Part shown: positions 36,797-47,372 of the stretch, in pieces | How positions within the stretch are numbered: the stretch's first letter is position 1 | Layout of the letters: each line of letters opens with the position of its first letter | NCBI RefSeq assembly: GCF_000423365.1 | Contig: NZ_AUHV01000005.1 | Coordinates: 372,001-436,000 of the forward strand | Length of the DNA: 64,000 nucleotides | Reading direction: 5' to 3' | From: Maritalea myrionectae DSM 19524 | Lineage (GTDB): Bacteria > Pseudomonadota > Alphaproteobacteria > Rhizobiales > Devosiaceae | Position numbers and translations under genes: made by a program | Notes under the pieces: model-generated | Told to the model about the DNA's origin: nothing | Database searches by the model: none | What the model saw: only the letters and a program-made list of their open reading frames with translations

Positions 36797-37351
36797 TTAG
36801 TCTCCGAAATGGCTGATCGCGTCATCCAAGCTGCGGATGGTGGCGAAGCGTTTGGACAATACGGTTTCTGTACGGTGCTTGATCTGGTCGGCAGAAAGAG
36901 ACGAGTCGTCCGGATGTTGCATATCAAAGGTGAGCGTGGCATCGGTCACGTAATTGACCTTATAGCCGATGTCGCTGGCATGGCGCGTGGTGGTTTCGCA
37001 GCATTGCTCGGTGCGGATGCCGCAAATGGTCAGCTCATTGATCCCATTTTCTTTCAACCAGATGTCCAGCGCGGTGCCCGCAAAGGCGCTGTGCCGTGTT
37101 TTTTCGATCACCAGATCCGGGGTGATGGTGATGGGTGACAGGGTTTTGACAAAACCGGAAGATTTGGAAAACACACCTTCCGGCTCCGTATGGAAAATTT
37201 GGACCAGCTTTATGCCTTCCTGTTTTGCTGCAGTGATCAGCTTTTGGATGTTGTCGATAAAATCCGGGAGATAGTGCTCCTGGTAATAATCGCGATGGCG
37301 GAAGCTTTCCTGCACATCAATGATGAGCAAAGCGTGTGAATTATATGACAT
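36797..37351 (-). CDS. Isochorismatase-family cysteine hydrolase
   Basis: A 184-residue hydrolase with ALLIIDVQESF (catalytic Asp), a Lys in VIEKTRHSAFAGT and the catalytic cysteine in CGIRTEQCCETTTRHA. Such enzymes cleave amides or vinyl ethers, for example nicotinamide or biuret-type compounds. The TEQCCETT sequence is of the general cysteine-hydrolase type and does not fix a substrate. Coupling to a GlxA regulator gene suggests an inducible catabolic step. Confidence 0.88.
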   Translation of the reverse strand: MSYNSHALLIIDVQESFRHRDYYQEHYLPDFIDNIQKLITAAKQEGIKLVQIFHTEPEGVFSKSSGFVKTLSPITITPDLVIEKTRHSAFAGTALDIWLKENGINELTICGIRTEQCCETTTRHASDIGYKVNYVTDATLTFDMQHPDDSSLSADQIKHRTETVLSKRFATIRSLDDAISHFGD

Positions 37352-37485
37352 TTTACGCCTTTTGGTTTGAGTGATCGTCAAACCTTACGCGCTTATCATG
37401 AAGCATAATACGCGCTACACCGACATGTTTAGGACAATTTACGCCAAAAAATCATGCGTGCCAATGTCGGATGAAGTTCGGGGTC

Positions 37486-38160
37486 TTAGTGTCGCGCTTG
37501 TGCGGTTAGGATTGTTGCGGCGAAGGCAGTGAATACGGCGGCAAAGGAATAGTTGAGTGCCCGGCCAATCCATTTTGATTTTTGCAAGGCTTTGGAGAGC
37601 CAATCCGCTCCGGCAATCATCGCCACAGTGAGCGGCAATGAAATCACGATGAACAGGATGCCGAGGGTGAATAATTTATGGGCGGCGTATGGATCGCCCG
37701 CCACTACAAATTGCGGCAAAAAGGTCATAAAGAACAAAACGATTTTCGGGTTCAGCAAATTGATACCAACGCCGGTCAGATAAGATTTTTTGAGGCTTGG
37801 CTGTTTGGTGCTTTTGCCAAAGTTGAATTGCACATTATTGCCAGCGCGCAGGGCGCCGATGGCCAGCCAGATCAAATAGAGCGCACCGACGATTTTCAGC
37901 ACCAAAAAGGCGGTGGGTGCGGTGGCGATCAGCACGGAAATGCCCAATGCCACCAGCAAAGTATGGATCAAGATGCCGGAGCAGGCGCCAGCGAGTGCGG
38001 CAAAGCCATGGGCGCGGCCAAAGTTGAGGGCGCGAGATAAAAAGAGGGCCATGTCCGGGCCGGGGGTGATGGCCAAAACAATGGTGGCGAGGGCAAACGC
38101 TGCCAGCAGCGCCGGGTTGGGCAGCAGTATGGTGCTTAAATCAGCCAGATATGCCATCAT
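37486..38160 (-). CDS. LysE/RhtB family amino-acid exporter
   Basis: A 224-residue membrane protein with six hydrophobic segments and the family motif ATIVLAITPGPDMALFLSRALNFGRAHGF, followed by LTGVGINLLNPKIVLFFMTFLPQFV. It likely exports an amino acid or derivative. ATG at 38160 follows GGGGGGAT. A 60-residue upstream extension is open but unlike the family and would run into the argG promoter. It is divergent from argG, so an arginine-related substrate is possible but unproven. Confidence 0.88.
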   Translation of the reverse strand: MMAYLADLSTILLPNPALLAAFALATIVLAITPGPDMALFLSRALNFGRAHGFAALAGACSGILIHTLLVALGISVLIATAPTAFLVLKIVGALYLIWLAIGALRAGNNVQFNFGKSTKQPSLKKSYLTGVGINLLNPKIVLFFMTFLPQFVVAGDPYAAHKLFTLGILFIVISLPLTVAMIAGADWLSKALQKSKWIGRALNYSFAAVFTAFAATILTAQARH

Positions 38161-38323
38161 GTCGAATGATCCCCCCTTTATGCAGGCCTTCGAAATATAT
38201 GCCCTGCTTTTGTTGGCTTGTCCAATGATTGAAAGGGCCAATTTTGTGTTGAATGGCTTTTCATTTGGCCCGCGCAAATCTATAAGGGGCGCGAGATAGC
38301 ATAAAAGCAAAGAGTTTGAGCCG

Positions 38324-39544
38324 ATGAGCAAGAAAATCAATAAAGTGGTGTTGGCCTATTCTGGCGGTTTGGACACCTCAATCATTCTGAAGTGGCTTAA
38401 AGTAGCCTATGATTGTGAAGTGGTGACCTTCACAGCCGATTTGGGCCAAGGTGAAGAGCTAGAGCCTGCCCGCAAAAAAGCGGAAATGATGGGCATCAAG
38501 GAAATCTTTATCGAAGATGTGCGCGAAGAATTTGTGCGCGACTTTGTGTTCCCCATGTTCCGCGCCAACGCCCTTTATGAAGGGGTTTATCTGCTCGGCA
38601 CATCGATCGCCCGCCCGTTGATTTCGAAACGTTTGGTGGAGATTGCCCGTGAAGTGGGCGCGGATGCGATTTCGCATGGCGCGACCGGCAAGGGCAATGA
38701 CCAAGTGCGGTTTGAATTGGCAGCCTATGCGCTTGACCCGAACATTAAGGTGATCGCACCTTGGCGTGAATGGGATTTGCAATCGCGCACACGTTTGCTT
38801 GAATTTGCTGAGCAGCACCAAATTCCTGTGCCGAAAGATAAGCGCGGCGAAGCGCCGTTCTCGGTGGATGCAAACTTGTTGCACACCTCATCAGAAGGCA
38901 AAGTGCTGGAAGACCCAGCTGTGGAAGCGCCGGACTATGTGTATCAGCGCACGGTAAACCCGGAAGATGCGCCGAACACGCCTGAATATATCACCGTGGA
39001 ATTTGAAAAAGGTGATCCGATCGCCATCAATGGTGAAAAGCTTTCTCCAGCCATGTTGCTGACCAAACTGAACGAATTGGGCGGCAAGCACGGTATTGGT
39101 CGCTTGGATTTGGTGGAAAATCGCTTTGTGGGCATGAAGTCTCGCGGCATCTATGAAACGCCGGGCGGCACCATTTTGCTTGAAGCGCACCGGGGCATGG
39201 AATCCTTGACCCTTGATCGCGGCGCTGCGCATCTTAAAGATGAGATCATGCCACGCTATGCCGAGCTGATTTATAATGGTTTTTGGTATTCACCCGAGCG
39301 TGAAATGCTGCAGGCCTTGATCGATAAGAGCCAGGAAATGGTTGCTGGTGAAGTGCGGTTGAAGCTTTATAAAGGCAGCGCCACAGTGGTTGGCCGTTCC
39401 TCACCATTCTCGCTTTATTCTGAAGATCTGGTGACCTTTGAAGAAGGGTCTGGCACCTATGACCATCAGGATGCCCAAGGCTTTATTCAGCTCAATGGAT
39501 TGCGGTTGAAAACCTACGCGGCGCGCCGCGACCAGAACAAATGA
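38324..39544 (+). CDS. argG: Argininosuccinate synthase
   Basis: A 406-residue ATP pyrophosphatase-fold enzyme: [15 protein letters not shown] (P-loop), [31 protein letters not shown] and [21 protein letters not shown]. It condenses citrulline and aspartate using ATP in arginine biosynthesis. It overlaps the following glyoxalase-like gene by four bases. Together with arginase at 6.2 kb the window encodes a biosynthetic and a catabolic arginine enzyme, in separate units. Confidence 0.97.
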   Translation: MSKKINKVVLAYSGGLDTSIILKWLKVAYDCEVVTFTADLGQGEELEPARKKAEMMGIKEIFIEDVREEFVRDFVFPMFRANALYEGVYLLGTSIARPLISKRLVEIAREVGADAISHGATGKGNDQVRFELAAYALDPNIKVIAPWREWDLQSRTRLLEFAEQHQIPVPKDKRGEAPFSVDANLLHTSSEGKVLEDPAVEAPDYVYQRTVNPEDAPNTPEYITVEFEKGDPIAINGEKLSPAMLLTKLNELGGKHGIGRLDLVENRFVGMKSRGIYETPGGTILLEAHRGMESLTLDRGAAHLKDEIMPRYAELIYNGFWYSPEREMLQALIDKSQEMVAGEVRLKLYKGSATVVGRSSPFSLYSEDLVTFEEGSGTYDHQDAQGFIQLNGLRLKTYAARRDQNK

Positions 39545-40143
39545 AATTGACGCTGGATCATTTGGTGTTGGGCACTGCCGACTTGGCGCGCGGTGCCGCA
39601 CAACTTACCGAATGGTTTGGCGCTGCACCCTTTGGGGGTGGCGAACATGATTTGTTTGCCACTCACAACAAATTATGGCGGCTGGAGGCGTCCGGCTATC
39701 CCCTTTATCTTGAATTGATTGCTCCCAATCCTGCGGCGACGCCTAAACGCGCCCGATGGTTTGGGCTGGATGATTTCACGTTTGAATCCGACGAGGTGGG
39801 GTATATTGGTTTGGTGGTGCGCACCGACGATATCGCGCAAGCGACACAGAAGTTGGGCGCGGATCAGTATGAAGTGGTTTCGTTGGCCCGTGGCGCACTG
39901 ACTTGGCAATTCGGGTTGCAAGTCGGTCCCTATCGCTTTCCTAGTCCGACCCCCAATTTGATTGAATGGACCAAGGGTCACCCATTGGACAATGTCATCT
40001 CGCAGGGCCTGACCTTGACGCAGGTAAGCTGGCCGCACGATTTGGCCTTGGACTTAGATTGGCCTTGTTCGCAACAGGGTAATTTGCCGGACAATTCGGG
40101 CCTTCAGATCCGGAATTCCATTGGTCAAACCATTCAATTCTAA
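39541..40143 (+). CDS. Glyoxalase-like (VOC) domain protein
   Basis: A 200-residue protein starting [26 protein letters not shown], then [16 protein letters not shown] and YLELIAPNP, which fits the Glyoxalase_3 branch of the VOC superfamily. The metal-ligand positions His7 and Glu in YLELI are visible. No reaction can be assigned. Its ATG overlaps the argG stop (ATGA), so it is translated from the argG message. Confidence 0.8.
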   Translation: MKLTLDHLVLGTADLARGAAQLTEWFGAAPFGGGEHDLFATHNKLWRLEASGYPLYLELIAPNPAATPKRARWFGLDDFTFESDEVGYIGLVVRTDDIAQATQKLGADQYEVVSLARGALTWQFGLQVGPYRFPSPTPNLIEWTKGHPLDNVISQGLTLTQVSWPHDLALDLDWPCSQQGNLPDNSGLQIRNSIGQTIQF

Positions 40144-40301
40144 ATCAAATTTGGCACAATAGCTGTTCTGCAATGATTTCAGCGCGAAAGCGCGTTGGTA
40201 TCATTTGGGTCATCTTGAGCTTTATGGGGGAGTTCAGGCACTATGTCCTTGATTTTTCAAGCATCGTGGACTCCCGTTTCACTGCTGATCAATCGAATTA
40301 A

Positions 40302-40335
40302 AAGGTCTCCCAGCGCCAGATGGGAGGCCTTTACT
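40302..40335 (+). terminator. Terminator-like hairpin between VOC gene and benE
   Basis: AAAGGTCTCCCA and TGGGAGGCCTTT pair with one G-T, 160 bases after the VOC stop; the A-rich 5' side gives T residues on the minus strand, so it probably serves benE, whose stop it overlaps, and perhaps argG. Confidence 0.7.
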
Positions 40336-41530
40336 TTTTGGCGGATTTGTCTCGCCGACGGCGCACCAGATTATTTGCGGTTACGATAAAGATGCCCGCC
40401 AACAGCCCCCAAAACGCCCCGGCAACGCCAAAAAAGCTCACCCCGGATGCGCTGATCAAAAAGGTGACCGCCGCGGCCTCGCGATGGTTTTCTTGCTCGA
40501 AGGCGGCTTTGGCTGAACCGGCGAAAGCGCCGATGAGCGCCAAGCCTGCCACCGCTTCAATCAAGATGGCAGGCGCCAGCGTGATGAATGTGGCGGCGAT
40601 GCCGGCAGCCAGCCCCAGCAAGACGTAGGCGATGCCCGCAACAATTGCGGCCCAATAGCGTTTGCTCGGATCCGTATGGGCATCTTCGCTGGCGCACATG
40701 GCGGCAGTGATGGCCGCCAAGGTGACCCCATGTGCCCCGAAGGGGGCTGAAAACAAGCTGAACAAGCCCGTTGTCGAGAATAAATTGCCCGAAGGCGGAT
40801 CGTAATCATGCACACGCAGAACTGTAATGCCGGGTATATTTTGGCTGGCCATATTGACGAAGAATAGGGGCAGCGCCAGCCCAAACAAAGCGGGCCAGCT
40901 AAAGCTGGGCATCACGATCGCCACATTTGGGGGAAATGACGCGGCCAGCAACTCGGCGCTGTTGTCGGGCAACTTAATGGCCAGCACCACCACGATCACA
41001 AAGGCAATCAACGCGGCTGGCACAGCGAGCACTTTGTTGAACCGCCCGACGATCAACCAGGCCAGCACGATTGGCAAGCCTAAAGCCGGATTGAAGGCGA
41101 TGGCCTTAAAGGGGGCAAAACACAGGATCACCAGGATACCAGCGAGCATTGCGTTGGCGATAGCGCTTGGGATTTTGTTGATCAAGCGTCCAAAGGGCCT
41201 CACTTGCCCAGCGATGATGACCAAGATGGCGCTGATGATAAACGCACCGATAGCCGCCTCGAAGCCACCATCTACGGGGCCTGAATTGATCAGGAGCGCT
41301 GCGCCAGGGGTCGACCAGGCCACCGAAATGGGCATGCGATATTTGCGTGCTAGGTAGATGCCGCCGAGGCCCATGGCAATGGAAAGAGCCATCAATCCGG
41401 TGGCAGCTTGTGCGTCTGTTGCCCCGGTGGCGCGCAGGCCTTGTAGCGCGACGGCAAATGAGCTGGCGAAGCCAACAAAGGCAACCAGAATGCCCATGAA
41501 CAGAGCTTGCGCGGAAAAGTCTTTGAGCAT
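40331..41530 (-). CDS. benE: Benzoate/H+ symporter BenE family protein
   Basis: A 399-residue membrane protein with about 12 hydrophobic segments. PISVAWSTPGAALLIN, FFVNMASQNIPGITVLR and APFGAHGVTLAAITAAMCAS are BenE signatures. BenE imports benzoate with protons, but members without neighbouring benzoate genes may carry other aromatic or purine-like substrates, and no ben or cat genes are here. The 3' end lies in a hairpin. Confidence 0.88.
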   Translation of the reverse strand: MLKDFSAQALFMGILVAFVGFASSFAVALQGLRATGATDAQAATGLMALSIAMGLGGIYLARKYRMPISVAWSTPGAALLINSGPVDGGFEAAIGAFIISAILVIIAGQVRPFGRLINKIPSAIANAMLAGILVILCFAPFKAIAFNPALGLPIVLAWLIVGRFNKVLAVPAALIAFVIVVVLAIKLPDNSAELLAASFPPNVAIVMPSFSWPALFGLALPLFFVNMASQNIPGITVLRVHDYDPPSGNLFSTTGLFSLFSAPFGAHGVTLAAITAAMCASEDAHTDPSKRYWAAIVAGIAYVLLGLAAGIAATFITLAPAILIEAVAGLALIGAFAGSAKAAFEQENHREAAAVTFLISASGVSFFGVAGAFWGLLAGIFIVTANNLVRRRRDKSAKK

Positions 41531-41719
41531 GATGGTGGGCCAGAGTGCGAATGAAGATTATCACACTCTACATAAAATTTGCCGTCTGCATAGTTCAAAG
41601 GCAGCCCAATTGTAGGGGCGCGTGAGGGCAAAAACATGCCAAAAATTGCATGTTGCCATTGCTTCAAGGACTCGGTAAAAATTGTCAGACAATTCTATGA
41701 GCTACTAAAGGGGGGGAAT

Positions 41720-42310
41720 ATGCCGTTGGTGACGCCGTTGGCGCGAGATCACGATAAAGACGTGATGGAGCTGGCTGAGTTTTTTAACGAAACCTTGGGC
41801 TTCCCGCCGAATTCCATATTGACCATGCAGCGGCGCCCCCGCATTGCGAAAGCATTTATCGAGCTGAACAAAGCTGTGATGGAAAATCAGGGCGGTGTCA
41901 CTGCTGAGCAAAAGCGATTGATTGGCTATATTGCTTCAACGACGGCAGGCTGCCGCTATTGTCAGGCCCACACGGCGCTAGCGGCTGAACGCTATGGGGC
42001 ATCGCAAATGCGGATAGAAAATGTTTGGTCATTCCGCGACAGCGACCTTTATACGCCAGCCGAAAAAGTTGCATTTGAGTTGGCAATTGCTGCGGCGAGT
42101 GTGCCCAATCGGGTCGACGCGGAGTTGATAGAGCTGGTCCGGACCTATTGGGATGAGGGTGAAATTGTCGAAATACTGGGCGTAATTGCGCTATTCGGCT
42201 ATCTCAATCGGTGGAACGATTCCATGGGCACCACGTTGGAAGAAGACGCGGAAGCCGCCGGTGACAAACTGCTGGCCAAGCAAAATTGGAACAAGGGCAA
42301 GCACATTTAA
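41720..42310 (+). CDS. AhpD/carboxymuconolactone decarboxylase-like peroxidase-related protein
   Basis: A 196-residue helical protein of the AhpD/CMD superfamily: LIGYIASTTAGCRYCQAHTALAAERYG contains the CxxC with downstream His that acts as the peroxidatic centre in AhpD. FELAIAAASVPNRVD and the C-terminal EIVEILGVIALFGYLNRWNDSM follow. It probably reduces peroxides with a lipoyl or thiol partner. ATG at 41720 follows AAAGGGGGGG. It is a single-gene unit, divergent from benE. Confidence 0.85.
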   Translation: MPLVTPLARDHDKDVMELAEFFNETLGFPPNSILTMQRRPRIAKAFIELNKAVMENQGGVTAEQKRLIGYIASTTAGCRYCQAHTALAAERYGASQMRIENVWSFRDSDLYTPAEKVAFELAIAAASVPNRVDAELIELVRTYWDEGEIVEILGVIALFGYLNRWNDSMGTTLEEDAEAAGDKLLAKQNWNKGKHI

Positions 42311-42485
42311 ACTTTGCTTTGGGTGTGGGTTGCTGTTGCGCAAGGCCCACATATTTACCTAAAACAACAAATGAAGCCGCTTAAGACCCGGTTTTTCAGC
42401 TGTTTGGGCAAATATAACTTGCTCCAAAGCCAGATCAGCAGTAAAGCAGCCTCAGATAAAACTCCCAATAGATTGGATCTATAAA

Positions 42486-44303
42486 ATGGCTTTGCGCAAT
42501 ATCGCCATCATCGCGCACGTTGACCATGGCAAAACGACTTTGATTGACGTGCTTTTGAAACAGTCAGGCTCCTTCCGCGAAAACCAACGCGTTGAAGAAC
42601 GGGCTATGGACAGCAATGATCTGGAGCGCGAACGTGGCATCACCATTTTGGCCAAAGTTACTTCGGTTGATTGGAAAGACACGCACATCAATATTGTGGA
42701 TACGCCAGGCCACGCCGATTTTGGTGGTGAAGTTGAACGTATTTTGAACATGGTGGATGGGGCTATCATTTTGGTGGATGCCGCCGAAGGCCCAATGCCA
42801 CAAACCAAGTTTGTGTTGTCGAAAGCGCTGAAAATTGGCTTGAAGCCGATTGTGGCCATCAACAAAATTGATAAGCCAGACCAACGCGCCGACGAAGTGC
42901 TTGACGAAATCTTTGACTTGTTTGTGGCGCTGGATGCCACCGAAGAACAGTTGGATTTTAAGGTGCTTTATGGTTCTGCAAAGCAGGGCTGGATGGCAGA
43001 CGATCCAAGCGGTTCGCAAGAGAGCATGACCCCATTGTTGGACATGGTGATTGATCATGTGCCTGAGCCGCATGTTGAGCCAGGTGAGTTCAAAATGTTG
43101 GCCACAACGATTGAATCCAACCCGTTTTTGGGTCGAATTTTGACGGGCCGGATTGTATCTGGTTCCATCAAGCCAAATGATCAAGTGCATGGCCTTTCGA
43201 GCGACGGCACGGTGATTGAGCGCGGACGTGTTTCTAAAGTGTTGACCTTTAAGGGGTTGGAGCGCGTGCCAGTGGAAGAAGCCAAGGCGGGCGACATTGT
43301 GGCGCTGTCTGGCCTTATGACCACAACGGTTGCGGACACCATTGCGGCGCCAACTGTGAAGGAAGCTTTGCAAGCGCAGCCGATCGATCCGCCAACCTTG
43401 ACCATGTCGTTCCGTGTGAATGATGGGCCATTGGCTGGCCAAGAAGGCGACAAAGTGCAATCGCGCGTTATTCGCGATCGTTTGCATGCGGAAGCTGAAG
43501 GCAATGTGGCCTTGCAAGTGACTGATGGCGTTGATGGCGACAGCTATGACGTGGCTGGCCGTGGTGAATTGCTGTTGTCCGTTTTGATTGAAACCATGCG
43601 CCGCGAAGGTTTTGAATTGTGCCTTGGGCGTCCAAAAGTGGTTTACCGCGAAGAAAACGGCGTCAAGCTGGAGCCGATTGAAGAAGTCATCATCGATGTG
43701 GATGAAGAATTTTCTGGTCCTGTGGTGCAAAAACTGGCGGAACGTAAGGGCGATTTGATCGAGATGAAGCCTTCTGGCGGTGGTCGCACCCGTTTGGTGT
43801 TCCATGTGCCCACACGTGGCTTGATCGGTTATCAGCCAGAACTGTTGTCGGATACGCGCGGCACTGCCATTTTCAACCGTGTGTTCCACGAATATGCACC
43901 GTTCCGGGGCAAAATGCAGGGTCGACGCACGGGCGTTCTGATTTCCAACGGTACGGGCAAAGCGGTTGCGTTTGCCATGTTCAATCTGGAAGATCGTGGG
44001 CCGATGATCATCGAACCAGGCGTTGATGTTTATGAAGGCATGATCGTTGGTGAGCACTCACGTGGCAATGATCTGGAAGTGAACGTGCTTAAAGGCAAGC
44101 AGCTGACCAATATGCGTGCATCCGGCAAGGATGAAGCAGTGAAGCTGACCACGCCGAAAAAGATGTCGTTGGAGCAAGCGCTTTCTTACATCGCTGACGA
44201 TGAGTATGTGGAAGTGACGCCAAAGAGCATTCGCCTGCGCAAGATTATGCTTGATCCAAATGACCGTAAGCGTGCATCGCGCGCTGCGGCAAAAGCCTCA
44301 TAA
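42486..44303 (+). CDS. typA: Ribosome-associated GTPase TypA/BipA
   Basis: A 605-residue translational GTPase: G1 AHVDHGKTT, G3 DTPGHADFG, G4 NKIDKPD, with switch I around ERERGITILAK. The EF-G-like domains III and V and the unique C-terminal domain (HSRGNDLEVNVLKGKQLTNMR, broken here only for length) follow. It binds the 70S ribosome and aids 50S assembly under stress and cold. A 175-base leader upstream holds no gene. Confidence 0.97.
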   Translation: MALRNIAIIAHVDHGKTTLIDVLLKQSGSFRENQRVEERAMDSNDLERERGITILAKVTSVDWKDTHINIVDTPGHADFGGEVERILNMVDGAIILVDAAEGPMPQTKFVLSKALKIGLKPIVAINKIDKPDQRADEVLDEIFDLFVALDATEEQLDFKVLYGSAKQGWMADDPSGSQESMTPLLDMVIDHVPEPHVEPGEFKMLATTIESNPFLGRILTGRIVSGSIKPNDQVHGLSSDGTVIERGRVSKVLTFKGLERVPVEEAKAGDIVALSGLMTTTVADTIAAPTVKEALQAQPIDPPTLTMSFRVNDGPLAGQEGDKVQSRVIRDRLHAEAEGNVALQVTDGVDGDSYDVAGRGELLLSVLIETMRREGFELCLGRPKVVYREENGVKLEPIEEVIIDVDEEFSGPVVQKLAERKGDLIEMKPSGGGRTRLVFHVPTRGLIGYQPELLSDTRGTAIFNRVFHEYAPFRGKMQGRRTGVLISNGTGKAVAFAMFNLEDRGPMIIEPGVDVYEGMIVGEHSRGNDLEVNVLKGKQLTNMRASGKDEAVKLTTPKKMSLEQALSYIADDEYVEVTPKSIRLRKIMLDPNDRKRASRAAAKAS

Positions 44304-44325
44304 TTGAGGCTTTCAAGCTAGGAAG

Positions 44326-44820
44326 TTAAGAAGCGTCGGGTCCGCCTGGCGCTTTTTTTTGTCTCAGGCTGGCGGTGAGGTGGCGTTCATAAGCCATGTG
44401 GCGACGCAGCTTTTCGAAAAAACCGCGCAACATATATCCGGTCGCATTGGCTGACTGAGTGGGTTCGCCCTCAATGATTGTGCGCAGATTTTCACGGATT
44501 TCTTCGGCAAAGCACAAATCTTCATAATGCTCGTCGCGCAATTGTGCGATGATTTTGCTCATGTCCGACTCTAATGCACCGACCGCCTCAAGCGCTGGAA
44601 AAAGCTCTTTTTCTTCAAATGTTTGTGCATCTGAAAGCGTTTTAACCATGCCGTCACTTGTGAATTTGCACAATGTCGGATCTGCCTGATCAGGCAGCAA
44701 ATCCGCGATCAATTCCAGACGACCGCACAGCACTTCCATTTGATGCTGGTGTGCGTCAAAATCGTCAAGCATCGATTGCGATCTATTTTTCTGCCGTGCG
44801 GATGTGCTATCGGTTTTCAT
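44326..44820 (-). CDS. Hemerythrin-like (HHE) domain protein
   Basis: A 164-residue helical protein. The spacing of metal-ligand candidates fits HHE: DDFDAHQHQMEVL early, TFEEKELFPALE in the middle, DEHYEDLCFAEEI, then LRRHMAYERHLTAS late. Such domains carry a non-heme diiron site and may sense O2 or NO. It is divergent from ccoN with the FNR-type box between, which would suit an oxygen-related role. Met17 (44772) is an alternative start. Its end is encoded within the typA terminator region. Confidence 0.72.
   Translation of the reverse strand: MKTDSTSARQKNRSQSMLDDFDAHQHQMEVLCGRLELIADLLPDQADPTLCKFTSDGMVKTLSDAQTFEEKELFPALEAVGALESDMSKIIAQLRDEHYEDLCFAEEIRENLRTIIEGEPTQSANATGYMLRGFFEKLRRHMAYERHLTASLRQKKAPGGPDAS
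44331..44361 (+). terminator. Probable typA terminator
   Basis: AAGCG and CGCTT (loop with further GGG/CCG pairing) are followed by eight T residues, about 28 bases after the typA stop. It overlaps the 3' end of the convergent hemerythrin-like gene. Confidence 0.6.
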
Positions 44821-44893
44821 GTTGCTTTGATTTGTTCTTTAAAAGGGTTGTACCAAACTCAGCGTATGATGACGCTGAAAATTGCATTTGGCC

Positions 44894-44907
44894 TTGACCT
44901 AGATCAA
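44894..44907. promoter_or_regulatory. FNR/FixK box upstream of ccoN
   Basis: TTGACCTAGATCAA matches TTGA-N6-TCAA exactly. It is centred about 102 bases before the ccoN start. With a class II layout (centre at -41.5) transcription would start near 44942, and TAAGTT at 44930-44935 would be the -10. The FnrL encoded at 61.3-62.0 kb is the expected binder. Confidence 0.85.
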
Positions 44908-45002
44908 CGAGGTAGCAACCGCATCTCGATAAGTTGCGGATGGGGCAAACCGGGTCGACTTTCCGGTTAAACTTAAACCGAGATTATTTTCTGCGGGGAA
45001 AT

Positions 45003-46619
45003 ATGAGAAATTTAGGCTGGACGATCTTGCTGGCATTTGGGGCCGTTTTGTCGCTTTTGGCGGCGGGCTTTGCACAAGACGTATTATTTCAAACACATGC
45101 GTGGGTGGTGTTTTTTGCGCTCGCGCTGAGCACAATTTATGTCCTTCGCAAGGTAGATTTTGCGGGCGATGCGGCACCGGTTGATAAATCGGGCTATTTT
45201 GACGACCCTATTCGGGCAGGTGTGATCCTGACCACATTCTGGGGCGTTGTGGGCTTTCTGATCGGGGTTATTGCCGCATTGCAGTTAGCTTTCCCGGTGC
45301 TCAATATTGAACCCTATTTGAATTTCGGCCGTTTGCGCCCCTTGCACACCTCCGCGGTGATTTTTGCATTTGGCGGCACGGCGTTGATCACCTCCAGCTT
45401 ATATGTTGTGCAGCGCACCACCAGTGCCCGCCTGATATCTGACGGTCTGACGCAATTTGTATTTTGGGGCTACCAGCTTTTCATTCTGATGGCGGCCACC
45501 GGCTATTTGCTCGGCATTACCCAGGGGCGCGAATATGCAGAGCCTGAATGGTATGTCGATCTCTGGCTTACCATTGTTTGGGTAGGCTATTTGATCTTGT
45601 TCATGGGAACTTTGTTTAAACGCAAAGAGCCACACATTTATGTGGCCAACTGGTTCTATCTTGCCTTTATCTTCACAATCGCCCTGCTGCATGTGGTGAA
45701 CAATCTGGCGATGCCGGTCTCTCCCTTCTCCATCAAGAGCTATTCAGCGTTTGCTGGTGTGCAGGATGCGTTGACCCAATGGTGGTATGGCCACAATGCG
45801 GTGGGCTTTTTCCTGACCGCCGGCTTCTTGGGCATGATGTATTACTTTATGCCGAAACAGGCTGAGCGTCCGGTTTACTCATACCGCTTGTCCATCATCC
45901 ACTTCTGGTCACTGATCTTTATGTATATCTGGGCTGGGCCACACCACTTGCACTACACAGCGTTGCCTGATTGGGCACAGACTTTGGGCATGGTGTTCTC
46001 CATCATGTTGTGGATGCCTTCTTGGGGCGGCATGATCAATGGTTTGATGACGCTTTCTGGCGCATGGGACAAATTGCGGACCGACCCGATTATCCGGATG
46101 ATGGTGATTGCGGTGGCGTTCTACGGCATGTCCACTTTTGAAGGACCAATGATGTCCATTAAAGCGGTGAACGGCTTGTCTCACTACACTGACTGGACCA
46201 TTGGACACGTGCACTCTGGTGCGTTGGGCTGGGTTGGTATGATCAGCTTTGGCATGATCTACTTCTTGGTGCCACGTCTTTGGGGCCGTGATCGGTTGTA
46301 TTCAATGCGCATGGTCAACTGGCACTTCTGGCTCGCCACACTCGGTATCGTTGTTTATGCCGCTGTGATGTGGGTTTCTGGCATCACTCAGGGCCTGATG
46401 TGGCGCGAATATGATGCTGAAGGCTTCCTGGTTTATTCCTTCGCGGAAACTGTGGCTGCGTTGAAGCCATACTACATCCTTCGGGCTGTTGGCGGGGCCA
46501 TGTACCTCGTGGGCGGTTTGGTGATGGCGTACAATGTGTACATGACCATCAAAGGCAAAACCCGCAACGAAAAACCAATCGCTGTCGCGCACGTTGCCAC
46601 AGCGCAACCAGCAGAATAA
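45003..46619 (+). CDS. ccoN: cbb3-type cytochrome c oxidase subunit I
   Basis: A 538-residue heme-copper oxidase subunit with about 14 hydrophobic segments, two more than the minimal 12. [14 protein letters not shown] has the low-spin heme His, [12 protein letters not shown] the CuB and crosslink region, [18 protein letters not shown] the CuB His pair, and [14 protein letters not shown] the high-spin heme histidines. It reduces O2 at high affinity in the inner membrane. ATG at 45003 follows GGGGA; a frame open to 44934 would overlap the promoter. Confidence 0.97.
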   Translation: MRNLGWTILLAFGAVLSLLAAGFAQDVLFQTHAWVVFFALALSTIYVLRKVDFAGDAAPVDKSGYFDDPIRAGVILTTFWGVVGFLIGVIAALQLAFPVLNIEPYLNFGRLRPLHTSAVIFAFGGTALITSSLYVVQRTTSARLISDGLTQFVFWGYQLFILMAATGYLLGITQGREYAEPEWYVDLWLTIVWVGYLILFMGTLFKRKEPHIYVANWFYLAFIFTIALLHVVNNLAMPVSPFSIKSYSAFAGVQDALTQWWYGHNAVGFFLTAGFLGMMYYFMPKQAERPVYSYRLSIIHFWSLIFMYIWAGPHHLHYTALPDWAQTLGMVFSIMLWMPSWGGMINGLMTLSGAWDKLRTDPIIRMMVIAVAFYGMSTFEGPMMSIKAVNGLSHYTDWTIGHVHSGALGWVGMISFGMIYFLVPRLWGRDRLYSMRMVNWHFWLATLGIVVYAAVMWVSGITQGLMWREYDAEGFLVYSFAETVAALKPYYILRAVGGAMYLVGGLVMAYNVYMTIKGKTRNEKPIAVAHVATAQPAE

Positions 46620-46630
46620 GGGGTTGAACC

Positions 46631-47359
46631 ATGGGATTGTTAGATAAACACGGTGTTATTGAACGTAACGCAACCCTATTGCTGGTCGCAGGCCTGGTGA
46701 CAGTGTCCATTGGTGGTATCGTTGAGATCGCGCCTTTGTTCTACTTGGAAAACACCATTGAAGAGGTGGAGGGCATGCGGCCCTACACCCCGCTCGAACT
46801 GGCTGGCCGGAATATTTACATTCGTGAAGGGTGCTACAATTGCCACTCACAAATGATCCGTCCTTTCCGGGATGAGGTTGAGCGTTATGGCCATTATTCA
46901 TTGGCTGCAGAGTCGATGTATGACCACCCCTTCCAATGGGGGTCAAAGCGGACCGGGCCTGACTTGGCGCGGGTTGGGGATCGATATTCAAATGAATGGC
47001 ATGTCCAGCATTTGAAAGATCCACAATCGCTGGTGCCAGAAAGCGTGATGCCAAGTTACAGCTTCTTGGCGGAAGCGGATCTGGGCTTTAGAGCACAGGA
47101 CCATCTGGTGGCTAACCAGCGTGTGGGCGTGCCCTATACGCAAGAAATGGTTGATAATGCCGACGCTGATCTGAAGGCGCAGGCCGACCCGGATGCAGAC
47201 TGGGATGGTTTGGAAGCGCGTTATCCTAAAGCGGTTTTGGGTGACTTTGATGGTGACCCAACACGTTTGACCGAAATGGATGCGTTGGTGGCCTATATGC
47301 AAATGCTCGGTACGCTGGTTGATTTCAGCTCATACGACGCGCAAGCAAACTATCGCTAA
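46631..47359 (+). CDS. ccoO: cbb3-type cytochrome c oxidase subunit II (monoheme c)
   Basis: A 242-residue membrane-anchored c-type cytochrome. One N-terminal helix ([18 protein letters not shown]) precedes the heme site [12 protein letters not shown], and the axial Met is likely in PESVMPSY. It passes electrons from CcoP to CcoN. It starts 11 bases after ccoN. Confidence 0.97.
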   Translation: MGLLDKHGVIERNATLLLVAGLVTVSIGGIVEIAPLFYLENTIEEVEGMRPYTPLELAGRNIYIREGCYNCHSQMIRPFRDEVERYGHYSLAAESMYDHPFQWGSKRTGPDLARVGDRYSNEWHVQHLKDPQSLVPESVMPSYSFLAEADLGFRAQDHLVANQRVGVPYTQEMVDNADADLKAQADPDADWDGLEARYPKAVLGDFDGDPTRLTEMDALVAYMQMLGTLVDFSSYDAQANYR

Positions 47360-47372
47360 GGGAGAAAAGACA

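Noticed and set aside
40331-41530. A benzoate catabolic cluster around benE
   Set aside because: No ben, cat or pca genes are nearby, so benE is treated as a lone transporter with unknown substrate.
44894-44907. Start of ccoN at 44934
   Set aside because: A longer frame exists, but it would begin within the expected core promoter after the FNR box, and ATG at 45003 has a good ribosome site and matches the hydrophobic N-terminus.
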